Assembly (NCBI GenBank): GCA_029782095.1
Contig: JAKOVL010000143.1
Span: 1 to 32,806 of the forward strand
DNA length: 32,806 nt
Origin: Bacillota bacterium
Lineage (GTDB): Bacteria; Bacillota; Dethiobacteria; DTU022
Reading direction: 5' to 3'
In this document: in pieces, positions 14,631 to 23,075 of the stretch
How positions within the stretch are numbered: position 1 is the stretch's first letter
Layout: each line of letters starts with the position of its first letter
Made by a program: the position numbers and the translations under genes
The notes under the pieces: generated by a model
The model's database searches: none
Told to the model about the DNA's origin: nothing
What the model saw: the letters and a program-made list of their open reading frames with translations, nothing else

Positions 14631-15869
14631 TCAGCGGACCTCGATGGGGTCAAGGATCAACCCAATACGGCGCAGGTTTACCTGCACCTGGAGCTCTACC
14701 GGCAAGTCCTGGAAAACAAGGGGCCAATTCTGCTCCATGGCGCTCCACCACCGGGGGTGCCGGCGATAAAATTCCCGGCCGAAGCCGAAGATATCGGATT
14801 GCAGCGCCTGGGCTTCCGCCAGGGCCAGCTTCATCTTGCGCCGGATCGCTTCGGCCATGCGGCTGTTGAAGGTAGAGATAATCTCTTCCCGGTCCCCGGC
14901 AAAGGGGTGCTTGCAGGTTAAATCCTGAATGCGGCTGTCCGCGTTCAGGCGCACGATTATTTTCGGTTTTCCCGCCTCCACCACCGCTTCCAGGCTGTGG
15001 TTGTAGTGAATTACTTCGATGGTGCTGAATCCTTCGCAAACGGGGCAGGAAACGGATTCAGTGGCCCGGTTGATATTGCCGGTAATCCAGAGCCAGCCCC
15101 GGGTCGCTTCAGACCCCAGCCAGCCGGCCAGGCGATCGCCTTTAAAAGCTGCGCCGCCTTCAATTCGCGCTACCTGTACCGGAGGCTGCGCTTCCGCCCC
15201 GCCCCCGTTTCCACCGGCCCCGCCGTCTCCTGCGCCCTCCTCCCCGGCCAGCCGGATCTGCGGCAAGAACACCTCAATCCCCGGCTGGGAGAGCATCATC
15301 ACCACCCGACGCAGGTCGATCGATGGCACCGTGGCGCCGCTCAACTCCTGGTTCATGATCTGGCTGAGGAATCCAAGGCTGGCGGTATCCTCCAAGGGCA
15401 GTTCCACCCGCAGCAGCTCCTGCAGGTCATCCCGCGCCACGATGGGCCTGCTGGTCAGCCGGGAATGGCGCTCCCGCTCGAAGAAATCAAGGACCGGCGC
15501 CATTCCCTGGCGGACCAGGTTTTCGGAAAAAACCACCAGTTCACTGTCGCCCCAATAGAGCTCCCGGGGCGCTATGGGCTCCAGGCCGCGCAGCGCTTCA
15601 AAAACGGTGCGGCCGCGGGCGCCGAATACCTGGGAAACCGGACCTCCGCCCTGTCCGCCCCCGCCTTCGCCCTCGGCGCCGGCCAGGGCGGAAGGTATGG
15701 CCATCTCCACAAAGACTTCGTACAGGGCCGCATCCTCGATGTAATCTATAGCGAGGCCGAGGATAATGGCCTGGTTCTGCGGTTCGCGCTGATCCCAGCA
15801 GCCCGGCGCCAGCAGCGCCGGCAGCAGAAGCATGAAAAACAACAGCACAGCCGGCCTGCCCGCCTTCAT
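14631..15869 (-). CDS. GerAC-type spore germination lipoprotein (operon 2)
   Basis: This is the C subunit of a GerA-type germinant receptor, a lipoprotein on the outer face of the spore inner membrane. The 412-residue protein has a signal peptide ending in a lipobox (LLAPGCWDQREP, lipid-bearing Cys24), the GCWD start usual for this family, RGRTVFEALRGLEPIAPRELYWGDSELVVFSE in domain 1, and GGAAFKGDRLAGWL then DIFGFGREFYRRHPRWW in the later domains. It has two Gly-rich insertions (about 68-78 and 208-230) and an unusual CPVC pair near residue 289, with another Cys in DLTCKHP. The start ATG overlaps the stop of gerAB by four bases (ATGA). Confidence 0.93.
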   Translation of the reverse strand: MKAGRPAVLLFFMLLLPALLAPGCWDQREPQNQAIILGLAIDYIEDAALYEVFVEMAIPSALAGAEGEGGGGQGGGPVSQVFGARGRTVFEALRGLEPIAPRELYWGDSELVVFSENLVRQGMAPVLDFFERERHSRLTSRPIVARDDLQELLRVELPLEDTASLGFLSQIMNQELSGATVPSIDLRRVVMMLSQPGIEVFLPQIRLAGEEGAGDGGAGGNGGGAEAQPPVQVARIEGGAAFKGDRLAGWLGSEATRGWLWITGNINRATESVSCPVCEGFSTIEVIHYNHSLEAVVEAGKPKIIVRLNADSRIQDLTCKHPFAGDREEIISTFNSRMAEAIRRKMKLALAEAQALQSDIFGFGREFYRRHPRWWSAMEQNWPLVFQDLPVELQVQVNLRRIGLILDPIEVR

Positions 15870-16969
15870 TTGTTTCCTCCCCGGCCGCGCCGCTGCTGTA
15901 TCAGCCAGCCTCCCCAGAGCAGCAGCAACGGCACTACGGTCAGGCCGATAATCGCAGTACCCGTATAGCGCGGCTGCAGGATCGTGCGGATTTCAAAAAC
16001 ATCGTCAAAGTTATGGACGGTCAGGACCGCCCAGACCACCGCCATGGGCGGGATCAGGGGGCGGTAATCATTTAGCTTGAACAAGAGGGCGATCCCCCGG
16101 GCGCCGCAAAGCAGGTAAACGGACAGGGCGATAAATACACCCAGGCCCCAGGGCAGGATGGTCAAAGCGTCCACCCGCTGCAGGAAATCCCCGATGCCCA
16201 CGGATCGCACCATGCGGAAGAAAGGAAAAAAGCTGCGCGCGCCGTCCTCGGCGCTTAAAGTGGCGATTACCATTACCACTACCAGTAAAAGGGCCAGGAA
16301 AGAGAGGAGGACGGCGCCCAGCGCCCAGGGGGTGAAGCGCTCCGGCCGGACCAGCGAAGGCAGCAGCACCAGCAGCACCACGAACTGGGCGGTCATGGCT
16401 ACAGGTATTACCGTCCCCTCCAGCACCGGCGCCCAGCCGCGGGAGAGCACCGGCAGCAGGTTGGCGAAATCGGCGTCGGGCAGGGCCATGAGCAGCGCCA
16501 GGATAATGGCCAGCGCAAAGAGGGGAAAAAGCAGATCCACCAGGCGCCCGATCACTTCCACCCCGCAAATGGCGGCCGCCGCCGCGACGATAACCATGCT
16601 TAAAACCACAACAATAAGCGGCGTCTCCACCAGAAAAGCGGTAATAATTACCTCGGAATAAAGGCGCAGCTCTAAGGCGGCGTTCCAGAGAAAAAGCCAT
16701 AAAAACGGCACCGCAGCAGCGCGCCCCAGCCACGGACCCAGCAGCCGCGGTGCGTACTCAAAAACCGTCTCCTGGGGAAAGCGTTGGCCCAGCGATACTA
16801 TCAACCAGATCAAAGGCAGGTTAAAAATTGCGGCGAGAAGGGTGGAAATCCAGGCGTCCTGCATCGCCCCGCCGATGGTCAAGACCGGCAAAAATGAGAT
16901 CACAATAAAGGTGCGCATGATAAAGAGGGTTAAAAACAGCTGGCGGTGTCCGATTCGTTCCGTGGGCAT
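15866..16969 (-). CDS. GerAB-type germinant receptor permease subunit (operon 2)
   Basis: The 367-residue protein is a ten-helix member of the APC-like spore germination permeases. This is the subunit thought to bind the germinant and form a channel in the spore inner membrane. It begins MPTERIGHRQLFLTLFIMRTFIVISFLPVLTIGGAMQDAWIS, the normal family opening. It also has FPQETVFEYAPRLLGPWLGR and LKLNDYRPLIPPMAV (LFKLNDYRPLIPP) typical of GerAB. The ATG at 16967-16969 directly abuts the TAA of gerAA, and its end overlaps gerAC, so A, B and C are translationally coupled. Confidence 0.93.
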   Translation of the reverse strand: MPTERIGHRQLFLTLFIMRTFIVISFLPVLTIGGAMQDAWISTLLAAIFNLPLIWLIVSLGQRFPQETVFEYAPRLLGPWLGRAAAVPFLWLFLWNAALELRLYSEVIITAFLVETPLIVVVLSMVIVAAAAAICGVEVIGRLVDLLFPLFALAIILALLMALPDADFANLLPVLSRGWAPVLEGTVIPVAMTAQFVVLLVLLPSLVRPERFTPWALGAVLLSFLALLLVVVMVIATLSAEDGARSFFPFFRMVRSVGIGDFLQRVDALTILPWGLGVFIALSVYLLCGARGIALLFKLNDYRPLIPPMAVVWAVLTVHNFDDVFEIRTILQPRYTGTAIIGLTVVPLLLLWGGWLIQQRRGRGGNK

Positions 16970-18598
16970 TTATTCCCGGTGCTCTCCTTCCGTGGCCGGC
17001 CGCCGCCCGGGACGGGGGCCGCGCTTCTGGCGCTGGGGGTCGCGGTAGCCGATTAAGCGGGGCCTTTTCACCTGGCGCCACCAGTACATGCGCACAATGC
17101 TGTCCTTCAAATCATCCAGCACCAGGGGAGCAAATGGATACATGTAGGGTACCCCGAAAGAGCGCAACGCGCAGAGGTGCACCAGCAGCACCATGGCCGC
17201 AAACTGCACTCCCAGCAGGCCAAAAACCGAACCCAGAAGGATCACCGCAAAGCGGGAAATCCGGCCGGCAATGCCCAGGCTGAACACGGGGACACTGAAA
17301 GAGGCGATGGCGGTAAAAGCGACAATGATCACAATGGCCGGCGAAATCAGCCCGGCCCGAATGGCGGCATCGCCCAGGATCAGCGCTCCGACTATGCTGA
17401 TGGCCGGCCCGATCATGCGCGGCAGGCGCAGGCCCGCTTCACGCAGGATTTCAAAAATTGCTTCCATCACAAATGCCTCCACGGCCACGGGCAGCGGCAC
17501 CCCTTCCCGGGCGGCGGCGATGCGCAGAAAGAGCACCGGCGGCAGCAGCTCGGGATGGTAGTTGAGCACCGCCACGTACACCCCCGGCAGGAAGATGGAG
17601 ATGGCAAAAGAGATCAGGCGCAGTATACGCACCAGGCTGCCGATGGGAAATAGTTCGTAATAGTCGTCGGGAGCCTGGATCATGGAGATAAAATTGTTCG
17701 GCACCACCAGCACATAGGGGGTGCCGTCGGTGAGGATGGCCACCCGTCCCTCTAAAAGGGCCCCGGCCACCCGGTCCGGCCGCTCGCTGTGAAAAACCAG
17801 GGGAAAGATGCTCAAGGGATGGTCGTGTAAAAACTCTTCCAGGTAGCCGCTTTCCAGGACGCCATCGATATCGATAGCTTTCAAGCGAGAGCGGACCTCG
17901 CCGACAATCTTTTCGTCGGCCAGTCCCTTGATATAAGCGATACCGACCCTGGTGCGGGTGATGCGGCCCACTTCCACCTCCTGGATCCAGAGCTGGGGAC
18001 TGTGAATGCGGCGGCGCAGCAGGGCCGTGTTGATATGTATACTTTCCACAAATCCTTCCCGGGGGCCGCGGATGACCACTTCAGCCTCAGGCTCCTCCAG
18101 CGCCCGGGTAGCCCAGCCCCGGGTGTCACAGAGCAGCGCCCGGTCAGTTCCCTCAAACATTAATGCCGTCTCGCCCCGGGAGAGGCTGATTAAAAGTGGC
18201 TCCAGCTCCGCCGTTTCCTTTACCTCGACATTGGTGATCAGCCTCTCTTTAACCGTATCCAGCAGCTCGCCCGGGCCGGTTCCCTTGAAATCGCTTTCCG
18301 CCAGGTCAATTTTAACCGCCCGCAGCAGCTCTTCAATGGAACGGTTGTTGACCATGCCATCAATATAGAATGCCGCTCCCGGGACCGCCGCCGGGCCGGC
18401 GCGAAAACGATTCAGGTTCAAATCCATGCTTTCACCCAGCGCTTCCCGGACCAGCCTGATGTTTTTTCCCACGCTGGCAGTAAGCTTAATTTCAGCGACC
18501 AGCGCTTCCCGGCCGGCCAGATCCACCCGTTCGGAAGACAGTTCAACCAGATACTTGTCCCGGCGCAGCCGGTCCAGCAACTTCTTTAGACGACCCAT
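16970..18598 (-). CDS. GerAA-type germinant receptor subunit (operon 2)
   Basis: This is the A subunit of a GerA receptor: a soluble N-terminal half and a C-terminal half with about five or six membrane helices. The 542-residue product contains VIRGPREGFVESIHINTALLRRRI, RVGIAYIKGLADEKIVGEVRSRL, RPDRVAGALLEGRVAILTDGTPYVLVVP and REGVPLPVAVEAFVMEAIFEILREAG, all family hallmarks. I chose the ATG at 18598 because GGGAGAG lies about five bases upstream and because the protein then aligns from the start with its paralogue at 21402-23024. A longer frame to 18670 has no site. A 20-base block at 18631-18650 recurs upstream of the paralogue. The gap to the preceding D gene is 107 bases, so it may have its own promoter. 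Confidence 0.94.
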   Translation of the reverse strand: MGRLKKLLDRLRRDKYLVELSSERVDLAGREALVAEIKLTASVGKNIRLVREALGESMDLNLNRFRAGPAAVPGAAFYIDGMVNNRSIEELLRAVKIDLAESDFKGTGPGELLDTVKERLITNVEVKETAELEPLLISLSRGETALMFEGTDRALLCDTRGWATRALEEPEAEVVIRGPREGFVESIHINTALLRRRIHSPQLWIQEVEVGRITRTRVGIAYIKGLADEKIVGEVRSRLKAIDIDGVLESGYLEEFLHDHPLSIFPLVFHSERPDRVAGALLEGRVAILTDGTPYVLVVPNNFISMIQAPDDYYELFPIGSLVRILRLISFAISIFLPGVYVAVLNYHPELLPPVLFLRIAAAREGVPLPVAVEAFVMEAIFEILREAGLRLPRMIGPAISIVGALILGDAAIRAGLISPAIVIIVAFTAIASFSVPVFSLGIAGRISRFAVILLGSVFGLLGVQFAAMVLLVHLCALRSFGVPYMYPFAPLVLDDLKDSIVRMYWWRQVKRPRLIGYRDPQRQKRGPRPGRRPATEGEHRE

Positions 18599-18630
18599 TA
18601 TTTCTCTCCCGGGAATAAAAGTGTTGTGTT

Positions 18631-18650
18631 TAACATATTCAGTTTTTCCG
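18631..18650 (-). promoter_or_regulatory. Conserved block upstream of gerAA of operon 2
   Basis: These 20 bases match 23056-23075 upstream of the other gerAA gene at 19 of 20 positions (core CGGAAAAACTGAA on the minus strand, then YATGTTA). Both lie 31-32 bases before the chosen start codons. YATGTTA could be a forespore-type -10 element (CATnnTA), but no matching -35 is seen. It is therefore a candidate regulatory element only. Confidence 0.45.
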
Positions 18651-18705
18651 GCCGGGCAATGTTTATACATGGCAAAATCCCGGTTCCCGGTCCGGTGCGG
18701 TTTTT

Positions 18706-18933
18706 TTATAAGTTAGCGAAGAAGCGGTCGTAGAGACCTCCGAAAAAGTTTATGATCACCACGGTGGGGTTGGGCAGGTTAAACGAAGAAACCAGCAGGA
18801 CAGCGTAGACGGCGGCAAAGAGCCACAGCAGGGTGGAAACAGCCAGTTCCCCCCAGAGGCGGCGCGCAAAAAGCGCGTACCCCGAGATCACCGCTCCGGT
18901 GAGAATCAACAGCGCCACCCCCACAGCAGACAT
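18706..18933 (-). CDS. Small two-helix membrane protein, candidate germinant-receptor D subunit (operon 1)
   Basis: The 75-residue product has two hydrophobic helices (about 4-22 and 31-49) separated by FARRLWGEL, then ends NPTVVIINFFGGLYDRFFANL. It is the counterpart of the protein at 14355-14579, with the same length, topology and C-terminal NP---II----Y-RF pattern, and closes the first ger operon 16 bases after gerAC. The ATG at 18931-18933 follows AGGGGGT. As with its paralogue, membership of the D-subunit class is inferred from size, topology and position. Confidence 0.78.
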   Translation of the reverse strand: MSAVGVALLILTGAVISGYALFARRLWGELAVSTLLWLFAAVYAVLLVSSFNLPNPTVVIINFFGGLYDRFFANL

Positions 18934-18949
18934 GCCGATCTACCCCCTT

Positions 18950-20245
18950 TTACCGTATTTGCTGCAACGGCTCTTTACTCAGCCCGATCCGGCGGACCCG
19001 GGCGGTAATCGTCACATCAACTTCCAGCTCTTTGAACACTTCTTCCCAGTTTGCCGCATACCTGGGCCACTGCTGCGGCATGGTTCGGTAGAAGGAGCGC
19101 CCGAAACCGAAAATATCGGTGCCCAGCTCCCTAGCCCGGCCCAGGGCGGCGTAGACATCATCCCGGATGGCGCCGGCCAAAATTTTGTCCAGGGATCGGC
19201 TTGACGCCATACTGGACAAACGCTTGCTGGCGCCGGTCAGTTCCTGGATGCGTCCTTCCACAGTAATATCGATTTTAATGCGGGGCTTGCCCCGCACCAC
19301 GGCAGGTTTGATGCTGCTATAGCTCTGGAAGATTTCCACCGTCATGTATTTCTCCCCGTTTTCATCGCTGAAGGGCATAACCACGGTGCCCCGGAAAGCC
19401 TCGCCGGTAATCCAAAACCAGCCCCGGGTTGCGCTGTTATTCAGCCACCCGGCCAGCCGGTCGCCCCGGAAAGCGGCGCCGCCGTTCAGCTCGATGATAT
19501 CGGTGGAATGGGTTCCGCCGCGACCGCCCTGGGGCTGCCGGCCCTCCTGCTGCCCCTCCCCCTGCTGCTCGTCCTGCTGGCCACCCTGCTGCTCGTCCTG
19601 GCGCCGCTGGACCAGGGTCGCCCGGGGAAGAAAAGGATCGATCCCCGGTTCGGACAGGCTCATAAAGAGCAGGCGCAGATCGGTCGTAGGCACCACGGCA
19701 TCGGTTCGCTCAGTGGTCTGGAGCTGCGACAGCAGCGCTTCTCCGCTAACCTGTTCCAGGGGGATTTCCGCATCGAGCAGCGCTTTCACATCCGAGTCTG
19801 TAATCAGGGGCACCGCAACGAGCCGTGACTGTCGCTCCCGGGTAAAAAAATCAAGGGCCGGCTCCAGGCCCTGCCGGGCCAGGGATTCGGAGATGACGAC
19901 CACTTCTGTGTGCGCCCAAAAAAGCTGCCGCGGCGTCATGGTCTCGATGCGGCGCAGCGCCTCAAAAATGGTGCGTCCCCGCGCTGAAAGCACCAGGGAG
20001 GGCCGAGCACTGCCGCTTCCCCCGCCACCGCTGCTATCGCCGCCGGCCTGTCCCCCGGCCAGGGCCCAGGGATTGGCCACTTCCACCAGGACCTCGTATT
20101 CCCCGCCCTCAGCATCGTAGTCCAGGCCAATGGAAAGGATGGAGGCCAGACTTTCCGGTTCGTTGCGGTTCCAGCAGCCCGCTGGACCGCCAAAAAGGGC
20201 GCAGGCGACAAAAATAATTAAAACGACCTTGCCGCGGCAGTTCAT
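18950..20245 (-). CDS. GerAC-type spore germination lipoprotein (operon 1)
   Basis: The 431-residue protein is a GerAC-family lipoprotein with a signal peptide and lipobox (FGGPAGCWNRNEPE, Cys24). It shares RGRTIFEALRRIETMTPRQLFWAHTEVVVISESLARQGLEPALDFFTRERQSRL with the second copy, plus NGGAAFRGDRLAGWLNNSATRGWFWITG and DIFGFGRSFYRTMPQQW. It has a Gly/Ser-rich insertion near 66-82 and a Gln/Gly/Glu-rich low-complexity insertion at about 213-245, at the same two places where the paralogue has Gly-rich stretches. Its ATG overlaps the gerAB stop (ATGA), with AAGGAG just upstream. Confidence 0.93.
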   Translation of the reverse strand: MNCRGKVVLIIFVACALFGGPAGCWNRNEPESLASILSIGLDYDAEGGEYEVLVEVANPWALAGGQAGGDSSGGGGSGSARPSLVLSARGRTIFEALRRIETMTPRQLFWAHTEVVVISESLARQGLEPALDFFTRERQSRLVAVPLITDSDVKALLDAEIPLEQVSGEALLSQLQTTERTDAVVPTTDLRLLFMSLSEPGIDPFLPRATLVQRRQDEQQGGQQDEQQGEGQQEGRQPQGGRGGTHSTDIIELNGGAAFRGDRLAGWLNNSATRGWFWITGEAFRGTVVMPFSDENGEKYMTVEIFQSYSSIKPAVVRGKPRIKIDITVEGRIQELTGASKRLSSMASSRSLDKILAGAIRDDVYAALGRARELGTDIFGFGRSFYRTMPQQWPRYAANWEEVFKELEVDVTITARVRRIGLSKEPLQQIR

Positions 20246-21399
20246 CGCTCCTTCTCCCCTTCTTCACCCGCTCCGGTCAAGTTAGGCATCCCCCCGGGCA
20301 GCCCCAGCCGCCCCAGCAGGCTTCGTATGCCGTAGGTGGTCCAGAGCAGGGCCAGGGGCAATACCATCAGGGAAATCCCGTAAAGCCCCATCACCCGGTA
20401 CTCCATGAGAGCATCCAGTTGAAAAGAATCGTCGAGCATATGCACTGCCATCGCCACCCAGATCAGGGCCATGGGGGGGATGAGGGGGCGGTAGTTGCCG
20501 ATATTAAAAAACTGGGCTATGCCCCGGGCCCCGGAAAAAATATATGCCGACAGGCTGATGAACACAGCCAGTCCCCAGGCGAAAATGGAGAGCGATTCAG
20601 CCCGCTCCAGAAAGTGACTGATCCGCACCGCCCGCACCATGGCCAGCAAGGGATAGGCGGCGCGGGCTCCCTCTAAAGGGCCTTTGATCATTACTACCAC
20701 CGCCACCGACGCCGCACTCAAAAGGGTGCTGGCCACCAGGGCACCAAAAATCCAGGGCAGCGAGCGCCGCGGTCGCACCAGCGAGGGAGTTAGAAATGCC
20801 AGCAAGCCAAACTCAATCACACTGCCGATAGGGGTAAGGGCGCCTCGCATTACCGGACCCCAGCCCCGGGCCAGCACCGGCTGCAGGTTGCCCGGATCGG
20901 CCAGGGGCAGCGGCAGGAAAAGGGTAAGCAGCACGGTGATGATGAAGAACGGAAAGAGAATATCGGCCATGCGCCCGATCACCTCGATGCCGAGATAAGC
21001 CGCCACGGCGGAGGTGAAAACCATGGCGGAGACAATAAAGAGCAGCGGTGTCTCCGGCAGGAAGCCGGTTATAATCACTGCGCCGTAGATGCGCACCTCC
21101 AGGGCGGCATAAAAGAGGAAGATCCACAGGTATATCGCCGCCACCGCGCGGCCCAGCCACGGACCCATAATGGTGATGCTATACTGGACGAAGGACTGGC
21201 GCGGGAAGCGAGTCCCCAGCGCCGCCAGGGGCCAAACCAGGAAAAAAGCCACCGGCAAATATATGAGCAGCTGGGAAATCCAGGCATCCTGCAAGGCATC
21301 GGCAGAGGTCAAAGACGGCAGGGTAGAGATGGCAAGGATGCTGCGAATGATAAAAAGAATGATGAAAAGCTGGCGGTTGGCGATGCGCTCGATGGACAC
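20242..21399 (-). CDS. GerAB-type germinant receptor permease subunit (operon 1)
   Basis: This is a ten-helix spore germination permease of 385 residues. The correct start is the GTG at 21397-21399, giving VSIERIANRQLFIILFIIRSILAISTLPSLTSADALQDAWIS, collinear with the operon 2 copy; AAAGGAGGAG lies five bases upstream and overlaps the stop of gerAA. A longer open frame to 21513 lies wholly inside gerAA. FPRQSFVQYSITIMGPWLGRAVAAIYLW and FNIGNYRPLIPPMALIWVAM mark the family. The C-terminus carries an extra charged tail (GAGEEGEKER) that is absent from the paralogue. Confidence 0.93.
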   Translation of the reverse strand: MSIERIANRQLFIILFIIRSILAISTLPSLTSADALQDAWISQLLIYLPVAFFLVWPLAALGTRFPRQSFVQYSITIMGPWLGRAVAAIYLWIFLFYAALEVRIYGAVIITGFLPETPLLFIVSAMVFTSAVAAYLGIEVIGRMADILFPFFIITVLLTLFLPLPLADPGNLQPVLARGWGPVMRGALTPIGSVIEFGLLAFLTPSLVRPRRSLPWIFGALVASTLLSAASVAVVVMIKGPLEGARAAYPLLAMVRAVRISHFLERAESLSIFAWGLAVFISLSAYIFSGARGIAQFFNIGNYRPLIPPMALIWVAMAVHMLDDSFQLDALMEYRVMGLYGISLMVLPLALLWTTYGIRSLLGRLGLPGGMPNLTGAGEEGEKER

Positions 21400-21401
21400 G
21401 G

Positions 21402-23024
21402 CTACTCCTCCTTTCCGCCTCTGGGCCCGCGGCGCCGGTCGGGGCGCCCCCCCGGCTGCTGCCGGCCCGGCTCGCGGTAGGCGACCAGCTTGGGCCTTTT
21501 GTTCTGCAGCCACCAGAACAGGCGCATGATATTATCCCGCATATCGGCCAGCACCAGGGGGCCGAAGGGATACATATAGGGCAGGCCGAAGGAGCGCAGG
21601 CTGCAAAGGTGTAACAGCAGCAGAAGCAGCCCGAACTGGACGCCGAACAGGCCGAACACCGCACCGAGGATGATAAAGAGGAAGCGTATCAGCCGCGCAG
21701 CGATGGCCAGGCTGAAAGTGGGCGCGGTAAAGGAGGCAATGGCCGTCATGGCCACGATCACGACCATGGGCGGCGAGACCAGGCCAGCACGGATAGCGGC
21801 GTCGCCTAAAACCAGGGCGCCGACGATGCTGATGGCCGAACCGATGGCCCGGGGCAGGCGCACCCCCGCTTCGCGCAGCACCTCGAAAAGCCCTTCCATG
21901 AGAAAGGCCTCCACCACCACCGGGAAGGGCACCCCTTCCCGGGCGGCGGCGATGCGCAAAAAAAGTGTAGTCGGCAGCAGCTCCGGGTGGTAATTAATCA
22001 CTGCCACGTAAATGCCGGGCAGAAACATGGAGATTAAAAACGAAAGGAAGCGCAGCAGGCGTAAAAAAGAGCCGATAAAATAGGTTTCATAATAATCGTC
22101 GACCCCCTGCAGCATCATCGAAAACTGGGTCGGGACAATCAACACAAAGGGGGTCCCGTCCGTAATTATGGCTATACGCCCTTCCAGCAGCGCCCCGGCC
22201 ACCCGGTCCGGCCTTTCCGTGCGCATCACCAGGGGGAAGGGCGTCCAGGGTACATCCTGCAGGTAATCTTCCAGGTAGCCGCTTTCCAGGACCCCGTCCA
22301 GCTGAATCCCTTTAAGGCGGGAGCGCACCTCACCGATGATTTTCTCATCCGCCAACCCCTTGATATAAGCCAGGCATACCTTGGTCTTGGTCAGCCGGCC
22401 CACATCCAATCCCTCAATCCAAAAATTGGGCGAATGAATACGACGGCGCAGCAGGTAAGTGTTGGTGCGCAGGTTCTCCACAAAGCCGTCCCGGGGGCCG
22501 CGAATGCTGCTTTCTGCTTCAGGCTCCACCGGCGGACGCATCGCGGCGGTTCTGGTGTCGCAGAGCAGCGCCTGGGCCACGCCCTCAAACAGCAGCGCCG
22601 CCTCACCCCGGGTCACGCCGTCGATTAACGCCTCCAGCGAATCCACTGTTTTTAAAGGGACAACGCCAATAAGCCGCCGGGTTATGGTATGTAAAGGATT
22701 ATTTTGATCTGACGGCTTTATCCCGGTGAGTAAAAAGTCCACCTGGATATTGCGCAGAAGCGCGATCATATCCGAACCTTCAACCATGCCGTCGATGAAA
22801 ACCAGGGCCGCCTCCATCTGGGTCGGGCCGATCAGCAGGCGATGCTCTTCCAGGTCCTGGCTGTTGCCCAGCGCCGTTTTGATCAGCTTTAAATTTTCCT
22901 CCAGGCCAGTGCCCAGGCGTATCTCGCTCACAAGCTGCTCCCGCTGGGACAGATCCAAAAAATCACCGGCCAGTTCGGCCTCGAGTCGCTTTTTCCGCAG
23001 CCTCTGCAGTAACCGTCTGATCAA
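21402..23024 (-). CDS. GerAA-type germinant receptor subunit (operon 1)
   Basis: This is the A subunit of the first receptor: a soluble N-terminal domain followed by a membrane domain from about residue 290. It carries SIRGPRDGFVENLRTNTYLLRRRI, VCLAYIKGLADEKIIGEVRSRLKGI, RPDRVAGALLEGRIAIITDGTPFVLIVP, REGVPFPVVVEAFLMEGLFEVLREAG and IVGALVLGDAAIRAGLVSP. No ATG is available. The TTG at 23024 is favoured because GGGAG precedes it, the protein then starts where the paralogue does, and the conserved upstream block sits at the same distance in both operons. A TTG at 23042 is the alternative. The C-terminus is rich in Gly, Arg and Pro, as in the paralogue. Confidence 0.93.
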   Translation of the reverse strand: MIRRLLQRLRKKRLEAELAGDFLDLSQREQLVSEIRLGTGLEENLKLIKTALGNSQDLEEHRLLIGPTQMEAALVFIDGMVEGSDMIALLRNIQVDFLLTGIKPSDQNNPLHTITRRLIGVVPLKTVDSLEALIDGVTRGEAALLFEGVAQALLCDTRTAAMRPPVEPEAESSIRGPRDGFVENLRTNTYLLRRRIHSPNFWIEGLDVGRLTKTKVCLAYIKGLADEKIIGEVRSRLKGIQLDGVLESGYLEDYLQDVPWTPFPLVMRTERPDRVAGALLEGRIAIITDGTPFVLIVPTQFSMMLQGVDDYYETYFIGSFLRLLRFLSFLISMFLPGIYVAVINYHPELLPTTLFLRIAAAREGVPFPVVVEAFLMEGLFEVLREAGVRLPRAIGSAISIVGALVLGDAAIRAGLVSPPMVVIVAMTAIASFTAPTFSLAIAARLIRFLFIILGAVFGLFGVQFGLLLLLLHLCSLRSFGLPYMYPFGPLVLADMRDNIMRLFWWLQNKRPKLVAYREPGRQQPGGRPDRRRGPRGGKEE

Positions 23025-23055
23025 GCTGCCATCCGCTCCCAAGACAAAATATCGG

Positions 23056-23075
23056 TAACATGTTCAGTTTTTCCG
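23056..23075 (-). promoter_or_regulatory. Conserved block upstream of gerAA of operon 1
   Basis: This matches 18631-18650 at 19 of 20 positions and lies 31 bases before the preferred TTG start. The surrounding intergenic DNA is not similar between the two operons, so this short match is either a retained regulatory site or a trace of the duplication. Confidence 0.45.

Noticed and set aside
23056-23075. A firm sigma-G promoter for the ger operons
   Set aside because: A CATnnTA-like -10 is present in the conserved block, but no TGAATA-like -35 lies 17-18 bases upstream in either operon. It is kept only as a candidate element.
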